In this document: positions 24,527 through 32,928 of the stretch, one piece after another
Layout of the letters: every line of letters starts with the position of its first letter
Position numbering within the stretch: the stretch's first letter is position 1
Assembly (NCBI GenBank): GCA_900770665.1
Contig: CAAGKZ010000045.1
Coordinates: 1 to 64,000 of the forward strand
DNA length: 64,000 bases
Direction: 5' to 3'
Source of the DNA: Bacteroidaceae bacterium
GTDB taxonomy: Bacteria > Bacteroidota > Bacteroidia > Bacteroidales > Bacteroidaceae
Position numbers and translations under genes: made by a program
Notes under the pieces: model-generated
Database searches by the model: none
What the model was told of the DNA's origin: nothing
Seen by the model: only the letters and a program-made list of their open reading frames with translations

Positions 24527-25452
24527 TGACCATGCAGATAATAACTGATATATCAAAATACAACAAAGTACCTTGTGCCGCTACAATAGGTTCGTTCGAT
24601 GGTGTGCATCGGGGGCATTTGGCCATGCTTGCTGAACTTCGCACAAATGCGGTAGCAAAGACTTTGCCGCTAATGGTGGTTACGTTTGCCACTCACCCGC
24701 GCAGGCTTTTCGACAAGGAGTGTGAACCTTTCCTGCTCACGCCATTGAATGAAAAGGTTAAGTTGTTGGAGAGTGCCGGTGTGGACATTTGTGTGCTGCT
24801 TGATTTTGACCATGCGATGGCAGCTATGTCAGCTGTCCGCTTCATGAATGAGATTCTTGTGGAGCGTCTTGGCGTGAAGTTGCTTGCAGTGGGCTACGAC
24901 CACCACTTTGGAAAACCAACACAGAGCGAGGGACTTGAGCAGTATATTTCATACGGTAAAGAACTTGGCATTGATGTCTTTGGAACACAGCCGTTCATCG
25001 TTGATGGTGTGGCTGTGAGTTCATCAGCTGTTCGCCGTGCTTTGTCGTGTGGCGATGTTGAATTGGCCGAGCGCTTGCTCGGGCGTTGCTATACATTGCA
25101 AGGCGCTGTGGTTCATGGTGCCGGCATCGGGCGTCTGCTTGGTTTCCCTACAGCCAATATTGCCCCGACATGCGATGAGCAGATTCTGCCTCTCGACGGT
25201 GTCTATGAAACAGATGTGACTGTTGACGGTGAAATATTCAAAGGCGTGATGAACATTGGCGTGAAACCTACGGTTAGTGGCAAGGAACGTACCTTGGAAG
25301 TGCATATAATAGGTTTTGAGGGCAATCTCTATGACAAGGATATTGCTGTGCAGTTTGTGCGCCGCCTGCGTGGTGAGCAGAGTTTTGAGAATATAAATGC
25401 CCTGCGTTTCCAGATAGAGGTGGATGTGGCAAGGGTAAAACGTGGAATATAA
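24526..25452 (+). CDS. ribF: Bifunctional riboflavin kinase/FAD synthetase
   Basis: RibF phosphorylates riboflavin to FMN and adenylates FMN to FAD. The 308-residue protein has the nucleotidyltransferase motif GSFDGVHRGH (residues 22-31) in the N-terminal half and the kinase motif GRLLGFPTANI (about 203-213) with GVYETDV and VMNIGVKPT in the C-terminal half. Both halves are intact, so both reactions are expected. The first ATG overlaps the HAD stop; a second ATG six bases later is equally possible. Flavin genes are split: ribD is about 12 kb upstream. Confidence 0.95.
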   Translation: MTMQIITDISKYNKVPCAATIGSFDGVHRGHLAMLAELRTNAVAKTLPLMVVTFATHPRRLFDKECEPFLLTPLNEKVKLLESAGVDICVLLDFDHAMAAMSAVRFMNEILVERLGVKLLAVGYDHHFGKPTQSEGLEQYISYGKELGIDVFGTQPFIVDGVAVSSSAVRRALSCGDVELAERLLGRCYTLQGAVVHGAGIGRLLGFPTANIAPTCDEQILPLDGVYETDVTVDGEIFKGVMNIGVKPTVSGKERTLEVHIIGFEGNLYDKDIAVQFVRRLRGEQSFENINALRFQIEVDVARVKRGI

Positions 25453-25468
25453 GTGACTTGTTGAGTTT

Positions 25469-26326
25469 ATGAAAAAAGTATTGCGTGTATTTGGAACTAT
25501 AGCACTTCTTTTGGTTATGTACTATCTGTTGCAGGTGCTACTGCTATCGGTTTCTATGGCTATTGCAACTCTTGTGGGTGGTCTACCTTCAGAAAGCCTT
25601 CAATATATGAATGACGCACAGTATCTTGAGGAGAATCCCGCAGTTGCAACATATATTGTGAATGCCCAGGCCATTGGATTATTCTTGTCGGCACTTGTAA
25701 TGCTGCTTTTCATTCATTTTGCCGGTTTCTACAGATTGCGTTTGCAACTTCTGCGTTCGCTTCCACCGCGCCCGTTGCTGTTTTCGACACTGGTTGTGTT
25801 CTTCTCAATGTTTGCGCTGAATATTTTTGTGCAGTGGTTCCCGCTAGAGGATAATCTTGGAGGAGTCTTCTCCGGGCTTTCCAATAATGTGTTGGGTATT
25901 TTGAGCCTTGCCTTTCTTGCACCGCTGCTCGAGGAGGTTCTTTTCCGTGGTGCCATACAAGGTTTGTTGATGCGTCTCTTTGGTCGTCCATGGCCTGCAA
26001 TCATTGTTGCAGCTTTAATATTCGGCGTTTACCATATGAATCCAGTGCAGATTGTATATGCTACTCTTTTGGGTATTATCTTGGGATGGATATACTACCG
26101 TACAGGCAGTCTGTTGTCGGTTATTGTGGGACACGTGCTCAACAATTCACTTGCAGTAGTTACAACACTCCTTTATAGCGCATCGGAAGAGGAATTTGTT
26201 GCCGATAGTTTGTTTGGCATTGTCAATTTTCTGGTTTTTGCCTTTTTGTCAATCTTCTTTGCCGTAAAATTGCACAGGTCCTTGCCACCGGTGGAAGAGG
26301 TGGAAGAGGTGAAAGCTGAAAACTGA
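25469..26326 (+). CDS. CPBP family intramembrane metalloprotease (CAAX protease-like)
   Basis: A 285-residue inner-membrane protein with about eight hydrophobic segments. The family motifs are present: EEVLFRG with Glu155, Glu156 and Arg160; FGVYHMNP with His189; and GHVLNN with His222 and Asn226. Homologues cleave or process membrane proteins, but the substrate is unknown. The C-terminal residues VEEVEEVKAEN are encoded by the beginning of a GAAARST heptamer array that continues past the stop codon. It lies 16 bp after ribF. Confidence 0.87.
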   Translation: MKKVLRVFGTIALLLVMYYLLQVLLLSVSMAIATLVGGLPSESLQYMNDAQYLEENPAVATYIVNAQAIGLFLSALVMLLFIHFAGFYRLRLQLLRSLPPRPLLFSTLVVFFSMFALNIFVQWFPLEDNLGGVFSGLSNNVLGILSLAFLAPLLEEVLFRGAIQGLLMRLFGRPWPAIIVAALIFGVYHMNPVQIVYATLLGIILGWIYYRTGSLLSVIVGHVLNNSLAVVTTLLYSASEEEFVADSLFGIVNFLVFAFLSIFFAVKLHRSLPPVEEVEEVKAEN

Positions 26327-26364
26327 AAGGTGAAAACTGAAAACTGAAAACTGAAAACTGAAAG
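26311..26364 (+). repeat. Heptanucleotide tandem array (GAAAACT/GAAAGGT/GAAAGCT)
   Basis: Seven contiguous 7-mers in order GAAAGCT, GAAAACT, GAAAGGT, then GAAAACT four times, plus a partial GAAAG. The stop codon of the CPBP protease (26324-26326) lies inside the array, so its last codons are repeat-derived. The same three heptamers occur at 32860-32922 on the opposite strand, also sense to the preceding gene. There is no spacer structure, so it is not CRISPR. Confidence 0.9.
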
Positions 26365-26406
26365 TTTACTTATCCTTGGTTTTCTCCTTTCATCCTTAAA
26401 CTTTAC

Positions 26407-27117
26407 TTAGAAGTTTGTTCTGTACGTTTTTAGCTTCTTGCGTAGCTCCTTTGCTTTTGCCGGCGCTGTGACCTTGTCCATCAGTGTCCAGAACCTTTCG
26501 CTGTGGTTCATCTCCACGGTGTGGCACAGTTCGTGCAGCAGAACATAATCGATGAGTTCATCCGGTAGCTGCAAAAGGGATGCATTCAGGCTTATGTTTC
26601 CTTTTGTGTTGCAGCTGCCCCAGCGTGTGTGTGCTTTGCGCACGGTGCATCGGTTATATGCGAATCCTTTTTCTTTCGCAAGTTGTCGCAGGCGTTGAGG
26701 CAATATCTCTTTTGCACGGCAGGTGATGGCCTGTGTCAATGTCCTGTGCATCCATTTCTGCATTTCTGTAGTGTAGTAGTCGGTTTCTATAGGGCATAGT
26801 AATGTGAAATATTTTCCACGATGTTGCAACTGGAATATGTTCCTTTTGTGCTCAGCCACTTTGAAAGCGAAGTTTTCGTTCTCGTAGTTGTAGTTGGTGT
26901 CTATGGTGGCCGGTTCCACTTGTGGTTGCTTTTGCAGCAACTTGGGCATGCACTCGTTGATAGCTCTTTCAATGTCGCTTTGTTTGGCAAATGCGGGTAC
27001 GGTTATGTGTATGCCCTCCGGTCGTGCACGTAAAATAATGCGGCGCGCCCTTGCGTTGCGCGCCACAATGATTGTACCCCACTCGGGATGCTCGATTATG
27101 CTCTTTGTGAGTGCCAT
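26407..27117 (-). CDS. YgjP-like metallopeptidase (DUF45, SprT-type)
   Basis: A 236-residue cytoplasmic protein with the zinc-peptidase motif HELCH (residues 195-199) and a third ligand His205 in MNHSERFW, typical of the YgjP/WLM group. The preceding TRWGSCNTKGNISLN (165-179) is the other family signature. The N-terminal half (to about 120) is a beta-rich domain beginning with IVARNARARRIILRARPEG. Some relatives are linked to repair of DNA-protein crosslinks, but that is not shown for this branch. Start 27117 leaves 4 bp after the argB stop; 27129 would overlap it. It is the last gene of the topA unit. Confidence 0.85.
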   Translation of the reverse strand: MALTKSIIEHPEWGTIIVARNARARRIILRARPEGIHITVPAFAKQSDIERAINECMPKLLQKQPQVEPATIDTNYNYENENFAFKVAEHKRNIFQLQHRGKYFTLLCPIETDYYTTEMQKWMHRTLTQAITCRAKEILPQRLRQLAKEKGFAYNRCTVRKAHTRWGSCNTKGNISLNASLLQLPDELIDYVLLHELCHTVEMNHSERFWTLMDKVTAPAKAKELRKKLKTYRTNF

Positions 27118-27121
27118 CCCT

Positions 27122-27895
27122 TTATGCAATGATGTGAGTGCCTTGTGTGCCGTCTATGGCATCGGCCTTAGTTATGATAACCTTTGAGACGCCGTTGCCA
27201 ATGGCATTGAAGGCATTCTCCATCTTGGGAATCATACCGCCGCTTATTGTACCGTCGGCAAGCAGCTGTCTGTAGCTCTCGCCTGTTATGGTGGCGATGA
27301 GACTGCCTGCGTCCTCGGGATTGCGCATCACGCCAGGGAACTCAAAACAGTATATGAGCGTGGTGTCATACAGCGTTGCCAGCGCCTTGGCTGTCTCGGC
27401 CGCCATGGTGTCGGCATTGGTGTTGAGGATATTGCCCTTGCCGTCGTGTGTCAGCGGTGCCACGATTGGAGTGATGCCTTGCTCAATGAGCTTTGAGAGC
27501 ATCTCGCCGTCTGCACTGTCTACATCGCCCACAAAGCCATAGTCAATGCTCTTTACCGGGCGCTTGTGCGCTGTGATGATGTTGCAGTCGGCTCCTGTGA
27601 GGCCAAGTGCATTCACTCCGCGCGCCTGCAGGCCGGCAACTATGTTCTTGTTCACAAGGCCGCCATAAACCATGGTGACGACCTTCAATGTCTCCTCATC
27701 GGTTATGCGACGGCCATCGACCATCCGGCTCTCTATGCCCAGTTTCTCGGCAATGTGTGTTGCCGAGCGGCCGCCGCCGTGGATGAGTACCTTGCGGCCA
27801 TTTATGGCTGCAAAACGGTCGAGGAGGGCGGCAAGTGATGCGTCCTCCTCGACTATTTTACCTCCAACCTTTATAACGGTTATCTTCTCTTTCAT
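27122..27895 (-). CDS. argB: Acetylglutamate kinase
   Basis: ArgB phosphorylates N-acetylglutamate, the second step of arginine synthesis and often the feedback-controlled one. The 257-residue protein starts MKEKITVIKVGGKIV, has the carbamate-kinase-fold glycine loop HGGGRSATHIAEKLGI (about 51-66), and ends with TISGGMIPKMENAFNAI and the KVIITKADA loop. It lacks the long N-terminal helix that marks arginine-inhibited hexameric forms, suggesting a dimeric type; this is an inference. The frame extends further upstream, but the ATG at 27895 overlaps the speA stop by one base and gives the normal N-terminus. Confidence 0.94.
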   Translation of the reverse strand: MKEKITVIKVGGKIVEEDASLAALLDRFAAINGRKVLIHGGGRSATHIAEKLGIESRMVDGRRITDEETLKVVTMVYGGLVNKNIVAGLQARGVNALGLTGADCNIITAHKRPVKSIDYGFVGDVDSADGEMLSKLIEQGITPIVAPLTHDGKGNILNTNADTMAAETAKALATLYDTTLIYCFEFPGVMRNPEDAGSLIATITGESYRQLLADGTISGGMIPKMENAFNAIGNGVSKVIITKADAIDGTQGTHIIA

Positions 27896-29790
27896 CAATA
27901 GTCGAGATATGTGTATCCGTACAATCCCGAGCGGTAGTTCGAGAGGAACTCCTTGCCCTCCTCCAGAGTTATGCGTCCGTCCTTCACGGCGCTTGTTACC
28001 CAACGCTCGAGTGTGCGCACAAGCTTGCGTGCATCGTACTGCACGTAGTCGAGCACGTCGGCGATTGTCTCGCCATCAATAATCTTGTCAATGTGGTAAC
28101 CCTCGTCGTCAACACTCACGTGTACGGCATTGGTGTCGCCAAAGAGGTTGTGCATGTCGCCAAGAATCTCTTGGTATGCACCTACAAGGAATACACCCAA
28201 GTAGTACGATTCATTTGACTTCACACGGTGAACCTTCAAAGAGTCGGCCTTGCTGTTGTAGTATATGAAGTCGGTAATCTTTCCGTCACTGTCGCAGGTC
28301 ATGTCCTGGATGGTACAGCTGCGGTCGGGGCGCTCGTCGAGGCGGTGGATTGGCATGATGGGGAAGAACTGGTCGATACCCCAACTGTCGGGCAGGCTCT
28401 GGAACAGTGAGAAGTTGCAGAAATACTTGTCGGCAAGCAGTTTGGGAAGTTTGCGGAAATCGTCGGGCACATGCTTCATGTTCTTTGCAATGGCCAGAAT
28501 TTCGCGTGTCACACTCCAGAACATACTCTCAATCTGTGCGCGTGTCTTCAGGTCAACGATACCGTGGCTGAAGAGCTCTAGTGCCTCCTCACGTATCTGC
28601 TGGGCATCGTGCAGCGCCTCGAGCATTGTGCGCTGGTCGAGTTCGCACCAAATCTTGTATAGCTCTTTTGCAAGTTCGTGGTCGTTTGCCGCAACCTCCC
28701 AATCCTCGTCCATCTGTGGCAGGGCTGCAGTCTCAAGCACCTCAAAGATGAGTACCGCGTGGTGAGCCGACACGGAGCGACCACTCTCGGTGATGATGTT
28801 GGGGTGGGGGATACCGTTCTTGTCGGCGGCATCGACCATTGTGTATATGGCATCGTTCACATACTCCTGAATAGAGTAGTTCACACTGCTCTCGCTGCTC
28901 GACGAGCGTGTACCGTCGTAGTCCACACCCAGGCCACCGCCAATGTCGGTGAACTCGATGTTGTAACCCAGTTTGCGCAGCTGCACGTAGAACTGTGAAG
29001 CCTCGCGCAGGGCTGTCTTTATGTGTCGGATGCGTGTCACCTGGCTGCCTATGTGGAAGTGTATCAGGCGCAGGCAATCCTTTATGTCATATTTTTCAAG
29101 AATCTCAAGTGCCTCGAGCAATTCACTTGATGTGAGGCCAAACTTGCTTGCGTCGCCTCCGCTCTCCTCCCACTTGCCGCTGCCTTCAGATGCAAGCTTG
29201 ATGCGGATACCGATGTTGGGGCGCACGCCCATGCGCTTGCCAATCTTTGCAATGCGTTTGAGTTCGTTGAGTTTCTCCACCACAAGGAAAATGCGGCGTC
29301 CCATCTTCTGTGCCAACAGGGCAAGCTCAATGTAGCTGTCGTCCTTGTATCCGTTGCAGATGATTAGCGAGTCGCTGTCGGTGTTCATGGCTATGACAGC
29401 GTGCAATTCGGGCTTTGAGCCGGCCTCAAGACCAATGTTGTAGCGCTTGCCGTGGCTTGTGATTTCCTCCACCACAGGGCGCATCTGGTTTACCTTGATG
29501 GGGTAGACAATGAAGTTCTCGCCCTTGTAGCTGTACTCCTCGGCTGCAATCTTGAAACAGCCCGCAATCTTCTCGATGCGGTTGTCAAGGATGTCCGGGA
29601 AACGTACAAGCACCGGAGCTGCCACGTCACGCAGCTGCAGTTCGTCCATTAACTCCTTGAGGTCAACCTGTACACTGTCCTTCTTTGGTGTCACGGCAAC
29701 GTGACCCTTCTCGTTGATACTGAAATAGGATGCTCCCCAACCGTTGATGTTGTAGAGATCCTCCGAGTCCTCAATGCGCCATTTTTTCAT
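27895..29790 (-). CDS. speA: Biosynthetic arginine decarboxylase
   Basis: SpeA converts arginine to agmatine with pyridoxal phosphate, the first step of polyamine synthesis by the agmatine route. The 631-residue protein belongs to the alanine-racemase-fold class: the PLP lysine is Lys99 in VYPIKVNQ, and the barrel carries the GLEAGSKPEL, CNGYKDDSYI, FHIGSQVTRI and DIGGGLGVDYDG segments. The second catalytic site is around the C-terminal FSLFQSLPDSWGIDQ. The length is normal. It lies between aroK and argB and overlaps argB by one base, so an arginine-making and an arginine-using gene share a transcript. Confidence 0.95.
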   Translation of the reverse strand: MKKWRIEDSEDLYNINGWGASYFSINEKGHVAVTPKKDSVQVDLKELMDELQLRDVAAPVLVRFPDILDNRIEKIAGCFKIAAEEYSYKGENFIVYPIKVNQMRPVVEEITSHGKRYNIGLEAGSKPELHAVIAMNTDSDSLIICNGYKDDSYIELALLAQKMGRRIFLVVEKLNELKRIAKIGKRMGVRPNIGIRIKLASEGSGKWEESGGDASKFGLTSSELLEALEILEKYDIKDCLRLIHFHIGSQVTRIRHIKTALREASQFYVQLRKLGYNIEFTDIGGGLGVDYDGTRSSSSESSVNYSIQEYVNDAIYTMVDAADKNGIPHPNIITESGRSVSAHHAVLIFEVLETAALPQMDEDWEVAANDHELAKELYKIWCELDQRTMLEALHDAQQIREEALELFSHGIVDLKTRAQIESMFWSVTREILAIAKNMKHVPDDFRKLPKLLADKYFCNFSLFQSLPDSWGIDQFFPIMPIHRLDERPDRSCTIQDMTCDSDGKITDFIYYNSKADSLKVHRVKSNESYYLGVFLVGAYQEILGDMHNLFGDTNAVHVSVDDEGYHIDKIIDGETIADVLDYVQYDARKLVRTLERWVTSAVKDGRITLEEGKEFLSNYRSGLYGYTYLDY

Positions 29791-29849
29791 CTTTTAAGTG
29801 GTGTTTGATGTCGGGGTTATCAATGGTGTTTATTTTGTCTCTCTTTTTC

Positions 29850-30377
29850 TTATACTCCAAACTCGCGGCGGAATGCTTCAACCGATTCCTTAACCTGCAT
29901 TGTATCCTCAAGCCTGTCGGCCTTGAACGAATACTGCGCCTTGCTGTAGTGCGGTGCGCGTTTCTCCAACTGCTCGATGATGAATGTCATCAGCTCCTCA
30001 TCGTTCTTGTCCTTTATGAGCGGCCGTTTGCTGCGGGCAATGCTCAACCTTATGTGGAGCCTCTCCACCGGCACGTCAAGGTAGACCGTCGTTCCCTGTG
30101 CGTTCATGTACTCGATGTTGTCAAAGAAGCATGGTGTGCCACCGCCTGTGGAAATTATCACATCCTCAAACTCGCCCACCTCGTGCAGCATCCTGCGCTC
30201 AATTTCTCGGAATCCCTCCTCGCCCTTTTCGGCGAACAGCTGTGCGATGGTCTTGCAGTGGCGGTTCTCGATGTAGTGGTCGAGGTCAATGAACGGAATT
30301 CCCATTTCTGCGGCCAATGCCCGACCAAGCGTTGTCTTGCCCGAGCCCATGTATCCGGTCAGGAATATGCGTGTCAT
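29850..30377 (-). CDS. aroK: Shikimate kinase
   Basis: AroK phosphorylates shikimate at the 3-hydroxyl with ATP, the fifth step toward chorismate and aromatic amino acids. The 175-residue protein has the Walker A motif GYMGSGKT (residues 8-15), the shikimate-binding DLDHYIENR (about 31-39), the FREIERR segment, and the GGGTPCF loop. A lid region around ARSKRPLI follows. It overlaps the end of topA by four bases and precedes speA by 59 bp on the same strand. Confidence 0.95.
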   Translation of the reverse strand: MTRIFLTGYMGSGKTTLGRALAAEMGIPFIDLDHYIENRHCKTIAQLFAEKGEEGFREIERRMLHEVGEFEDVIISTGGGTPCFFDNIEYMNAQGTTVYLDVPVERLHIRLSIARSKRPLIKDKNDEELMTFIIEQLEKRAPHYSKAQYSFKADRLEDTMQVKESVEAFRREFGV

Positions 30378-32710
30378 TTGCTCTTCTTTGTATATCTTCT
30401 CTTGGCCGGAGCCTTGCCGCCCTCCTGCTGCTTGCTTACAATCTCAAGGCACTCTTGTAATGTGAGTTCTGCAGGGGTTACAGTCTTTGGCAACTTGTAG
30501 TTGCTTCCCTTGTAGGCAATGTATGGGCCAAAGCGGCCGTTCAGCACCTGCAATTCGGGCTCCTCGTCAAATGTCTTTATTATTCTCTCGGCTTCGCTCT
30601 TGCGTTTTGCCTCAATTAGCTCTGTAGCCTCTTCAAGGGTAACGGAAAGCGGGTCGTGTGTCTTTGGCAGCGAAACGTATGCATCGCCTACCTTTATGTA
30701 TGCGCCAAAACGACCGGCACCAATTGTTATCGTCTGTCCGTCGAGTTCGCCAAGTGTGCGTGGCAGGCTGAACAGACCAAGAGCTTCTTCAAGAGTGATG
30801 GTCTCCAGTGTCTGGCCGGGTTTCATCTGTGCAAAGCGTGGTTTCTCCTCGTCGCTTGCCGAACCAATCTGTACGATGGGGCCGAAGCGTCCGATTTTTA
30901 CCGATACGGGCTTGCCGCTTGCAGGGTCGTTGCCAAGCACGCGCTCGCCCACCTTATGTTCCTTCTTTGTCTGTATGATGCTGTCCACCTTAGGCCCAAA
31001 CTCCTTGTAGAATACCGATATGTGCTCGGCCCAATGTCTCTTGCCGTCGGCAATCTCATCGAACTCTTTCTCCACAGTTGCTGTGAAGTTGTAGTCCATT
31101 ATTTCGGGGAAGTACTCGAAGAGGAAGTCATTCACAACAATACCGATGTCGGTCGGCAACAGCTTAGCCTTCTCGGCACCCACAGTCTCCTTGCCCTCTT
31201 TGGTCGTGATTTTTCCGTTCTTCAGTGTAATGATATTGTATTTACGTGTCTCGCCTGTCTTGTTGCCCTTCTCCACATATCCGCGCTGCTGTATTGTACT
31301 GATTGTAGGTGCGTATGTTGACGGGCGGCCGATGCCGAGCTCCTCGAGCTTGCGCACAAGGCTTGCCTCGGTGTAGCGTGGAAGGTGCTGTGTGAAGCGT
31401 TCTGTTGCCACAATCTCTTTTGTGGTGAGCATGTCGCCCTTGTGCACTGCGGGGATTGCCGGCAGGTCGCCGTTGTTCTCGTCGTCGGTACTCTCGCGGT
31501 AAACCTTGATGAAACCGTCGAAAACAGTCACTTCGCCTGTTGCCACGAATGTCTCGCTGTGGCCGCTGATGGCAATGTTCACTGTTGTCTTCTCAACCTG
31601 TGCATCGGCCATCTGTGAGGCACAGGTGCGCTTCCAAATAAGCTCATACAATCTCTTTTCGGGAACGGTTCCTTCTATTGTTATATTGCTCATGTATGTT
31701 GGGCGGATGGCCTCGTGAGCCTCCTGTGCACCCTTTGTGCGGGTTGCGTAGTTGCGGCTCTTGTGATACTCCTTGCCGAACATTTCGGTGACCACATCTT
31801 TGCATGAACCAATGCACAATGATGAAAGGTTTACCGAGTCGGTACGCATGTATGTGATGTATCCCGATTCGTAGAGTCTCTGTGCCACCATCATGGTCTG
31901 CGACACTGTGAAACCGAGCTTGCGTGCAGCCTCCTGTTGCAGTGTCGATGTAGTGAACGGCGCAGCCGGGCTTTTTTTCAGTGGTTTGGTGCTTACATCC
32001 TCGATTGTGAATGTGCTCTCCTTGCATGTAGCGAGGAATGCTTCGGCCTCCTCCTTTGTCTTGAAACGTTTTGATAGCTCGGTGCTGAGTATGTTGTTCT
32101 CGCCGTCCTCGCCGGGGAGTTCGAATTGTGCTGTCACGCGGTATCCACTCTCGCTCACGAACTTGTTGATTTCGCGTTCGCGCTCAACGATGAGTCGCAC
32201 TGTAACGCTCTGTACGCGACCGGCCGAAAGGGCTGGCTTTACCTTGCGCCAAAGTACCGGAGATAACTTGAAACCTACTATACGGTCAAGCACACGGCGT
32301 GCCTGCTGTGCATACACCAGGTTGATGTCAATCTCCCTTGGATTCTCAATGGCTGCCTGGATGGCATTCTTGGTAATCTCGTGGAATACTATGCGTTTTG
32401 TCTTTTCGGGGGTCAGTCCAAGTTCGGTGAACAGGTGCCAGCTGATGGCCTCTCCCTCGCGGTCCTCATCGGATGCCAACCAAACCATCTCGGCCTTCTT
32501 TACTTCGCTCCTGAGGCTGTTTACCAACTTCTCCTTCTCTGCCGGAATTTCATAAAGTGGTTCAAAGGTCTCAGTGTTTATACTGAACTCCTTCTTCTTC
32601 AAATCACAGATGTGTCCGTAGCTGGACAGAACCTTGTACTCCTTGCCAAGAAACTTCTCAATTGTCTTTGCCTTGGCGGGTGACTCAACTATTACTAAAT
32701 TTTTATACAT
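30374..32710 (-). CDS. topA: DNA topoisomerase I (type IA)
   Basis: TopA relaxes negative supercoils by single-strand passage. The 778-residue protein has the Toprim domain (about residues 1-115: IVESPAKAKTIEKFLG, WLASDEDREGEAISWH) and the catalytic Tyr287 in YITYMRTDSVNLS. The C-terminal region, instead of cysteine zinc ribbons, has at least three degenerate repeats built on GRFGP/GRFGA (VKIGRFGPIVQIG, GAGRFGAYIKVG, NGRFGPYIAYKG), a form common in Bacteroidetes. It ends in a basic tail (APAKRRYTKKSK). It heads the topA-aroK-speA-argB-YgjP unit. A -7-like box TACTTTTG lies at 32739-32746 on the minus strand. Confidence 0.96.
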   Translation of the reverse strand: MYKNLVIVESPAKAKTIEKFLGKEYKVLSSYGHICDLKKKEFSINTETFEPLYEIPAEKEKLVNSLRSEVKKAEMVWLASDEDREGEAISWHLFTELGLTPEKTKRIVFHEITKNAIQAAIENPREIDINLVYAQQARRVLDRIVGFKLSPVLWRKVKPALSAGRVQSVTVRLIVEREREINKFVSESGYRVTAQFELPGEDGENNILSTELSKRFKTKEEAEAFLATCKESTFTIEDVSTKPLKKSPAAPFTTSTLQQEAARKLGFTVSQTMMVAQRLYESGYITYMRTDSVNLSSLCIGSCKDVVTEMFGKEYHKSRNYATRTKGAQEAHEAIRPTYMSNITIEGTVPEKRLYELIWKRTCASQMADAQVEKTTVNIAISGHSETFVATGEVTVFDGFIKVYRESTDDENNGDLPAIPAVHKGDMLTTKEIVATERFTQHLPRYTEASLVRKLEELGIGRPSTYAPTISTIQQRGYVEKGNKTGETRKYNIITLKNGKITTKEGKETVGAEKAKLLPTDIGIVVNDFLFEYFPEIMDYNFTATVEKEFDEIADGKRHWAEHISVFYKEFGPKVDSIIQTKKEHKVGERVLGNDPASGKPVSVKIGRFGPIVQIGSASDEEKPRFAQMKPGQTLETITLEEALGLFSLPRTLGELDGQTITIGAGRFGAYIKVGDAYVSLPKTHDPLSVTLEEATELIEAKRKSEAERIIKTFDEEPELQVLNGRFGPYIAYKGSNYKLPKTVTPAELTLQECLEIVSKQQEGGKAPAKRRYTKKSK

Positions 32711-32738
32711 GGTGCTGGAACACGTTTCATTTTAGCCG

Positions 32739-32746
32739 CAAAAGTA
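32739..32746 (-). promoter_or_regulatory. -7-like box upstream of topA
   Basis: Minus-strand TACTTTTG fits TAnnTTTG exactly and lies 28 bp before the topA start. The nearest TTTG upstream (32771-32774) is 24 nt away, wider than the usual 19-21, so the promoter is plausible but imperfect. Confidence 0.45.
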
Positions 32747-32834
32747 GAAAAGTTTCCCGTATATTAAAATCAAAAAATCGAAAAAAATGAAAAGATTTTC
32801 TACACATTTCCCCTAAAATAATATATTATTTTAA

Positions 32835-32872
32835 AAAGGTGAAAGCTGCGAGTACTCGCAGCTTTCACCTTT
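32835..32872 (-). terminator. Perfect 38-bp palindrome, terminator of the TPR/beta-barrel unit
   Basis: Two exactly complementary 19-base arms meet at AGT/ACT and, read on the minus strand, are followed by TTTTTAAAATAATA. It lies 57 bp after the stop of the beta-barrel gene at 32929. The proximal arm is built from the heptamers GAAAGGT and GAAAGCT that continue a repeat array, so the terminator looks as if it grew out of the repeats. Confidence 0.75.
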
Positions 32873-32928
32873 CACCTTTTACCTTTCACCTTTCAGTTTT
32901 CAGTTTTCAGTTTTGAGTTTTCACCTTC
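32860..32928 (-). repeat. Heptanucleotide tandem array, second locus
   Basis: Reading the minus strand from the TAA of the beta-barrel gene: GAAGGT, GAAAACT, CAAAACT, GAAAACT twice, GAAAGGT twice, AAAAGGT, GAAAGGT, GAAAGCT. The unit set and orientation relative to the upstream gene are the same as at 26311-26364. The last two units form one arm of the terminator palindrome. Confidence 0.9.

Noticed and set aside
26311..26364. CRISPR array
   Set aside because: The units are 7 bp with no spacers and no cas genes are present in the window.
30656..31321. A 221-residue plus-strand open frame opposite topA
   Set aside because: TopA is conserved in the other frame through this whole stretch.
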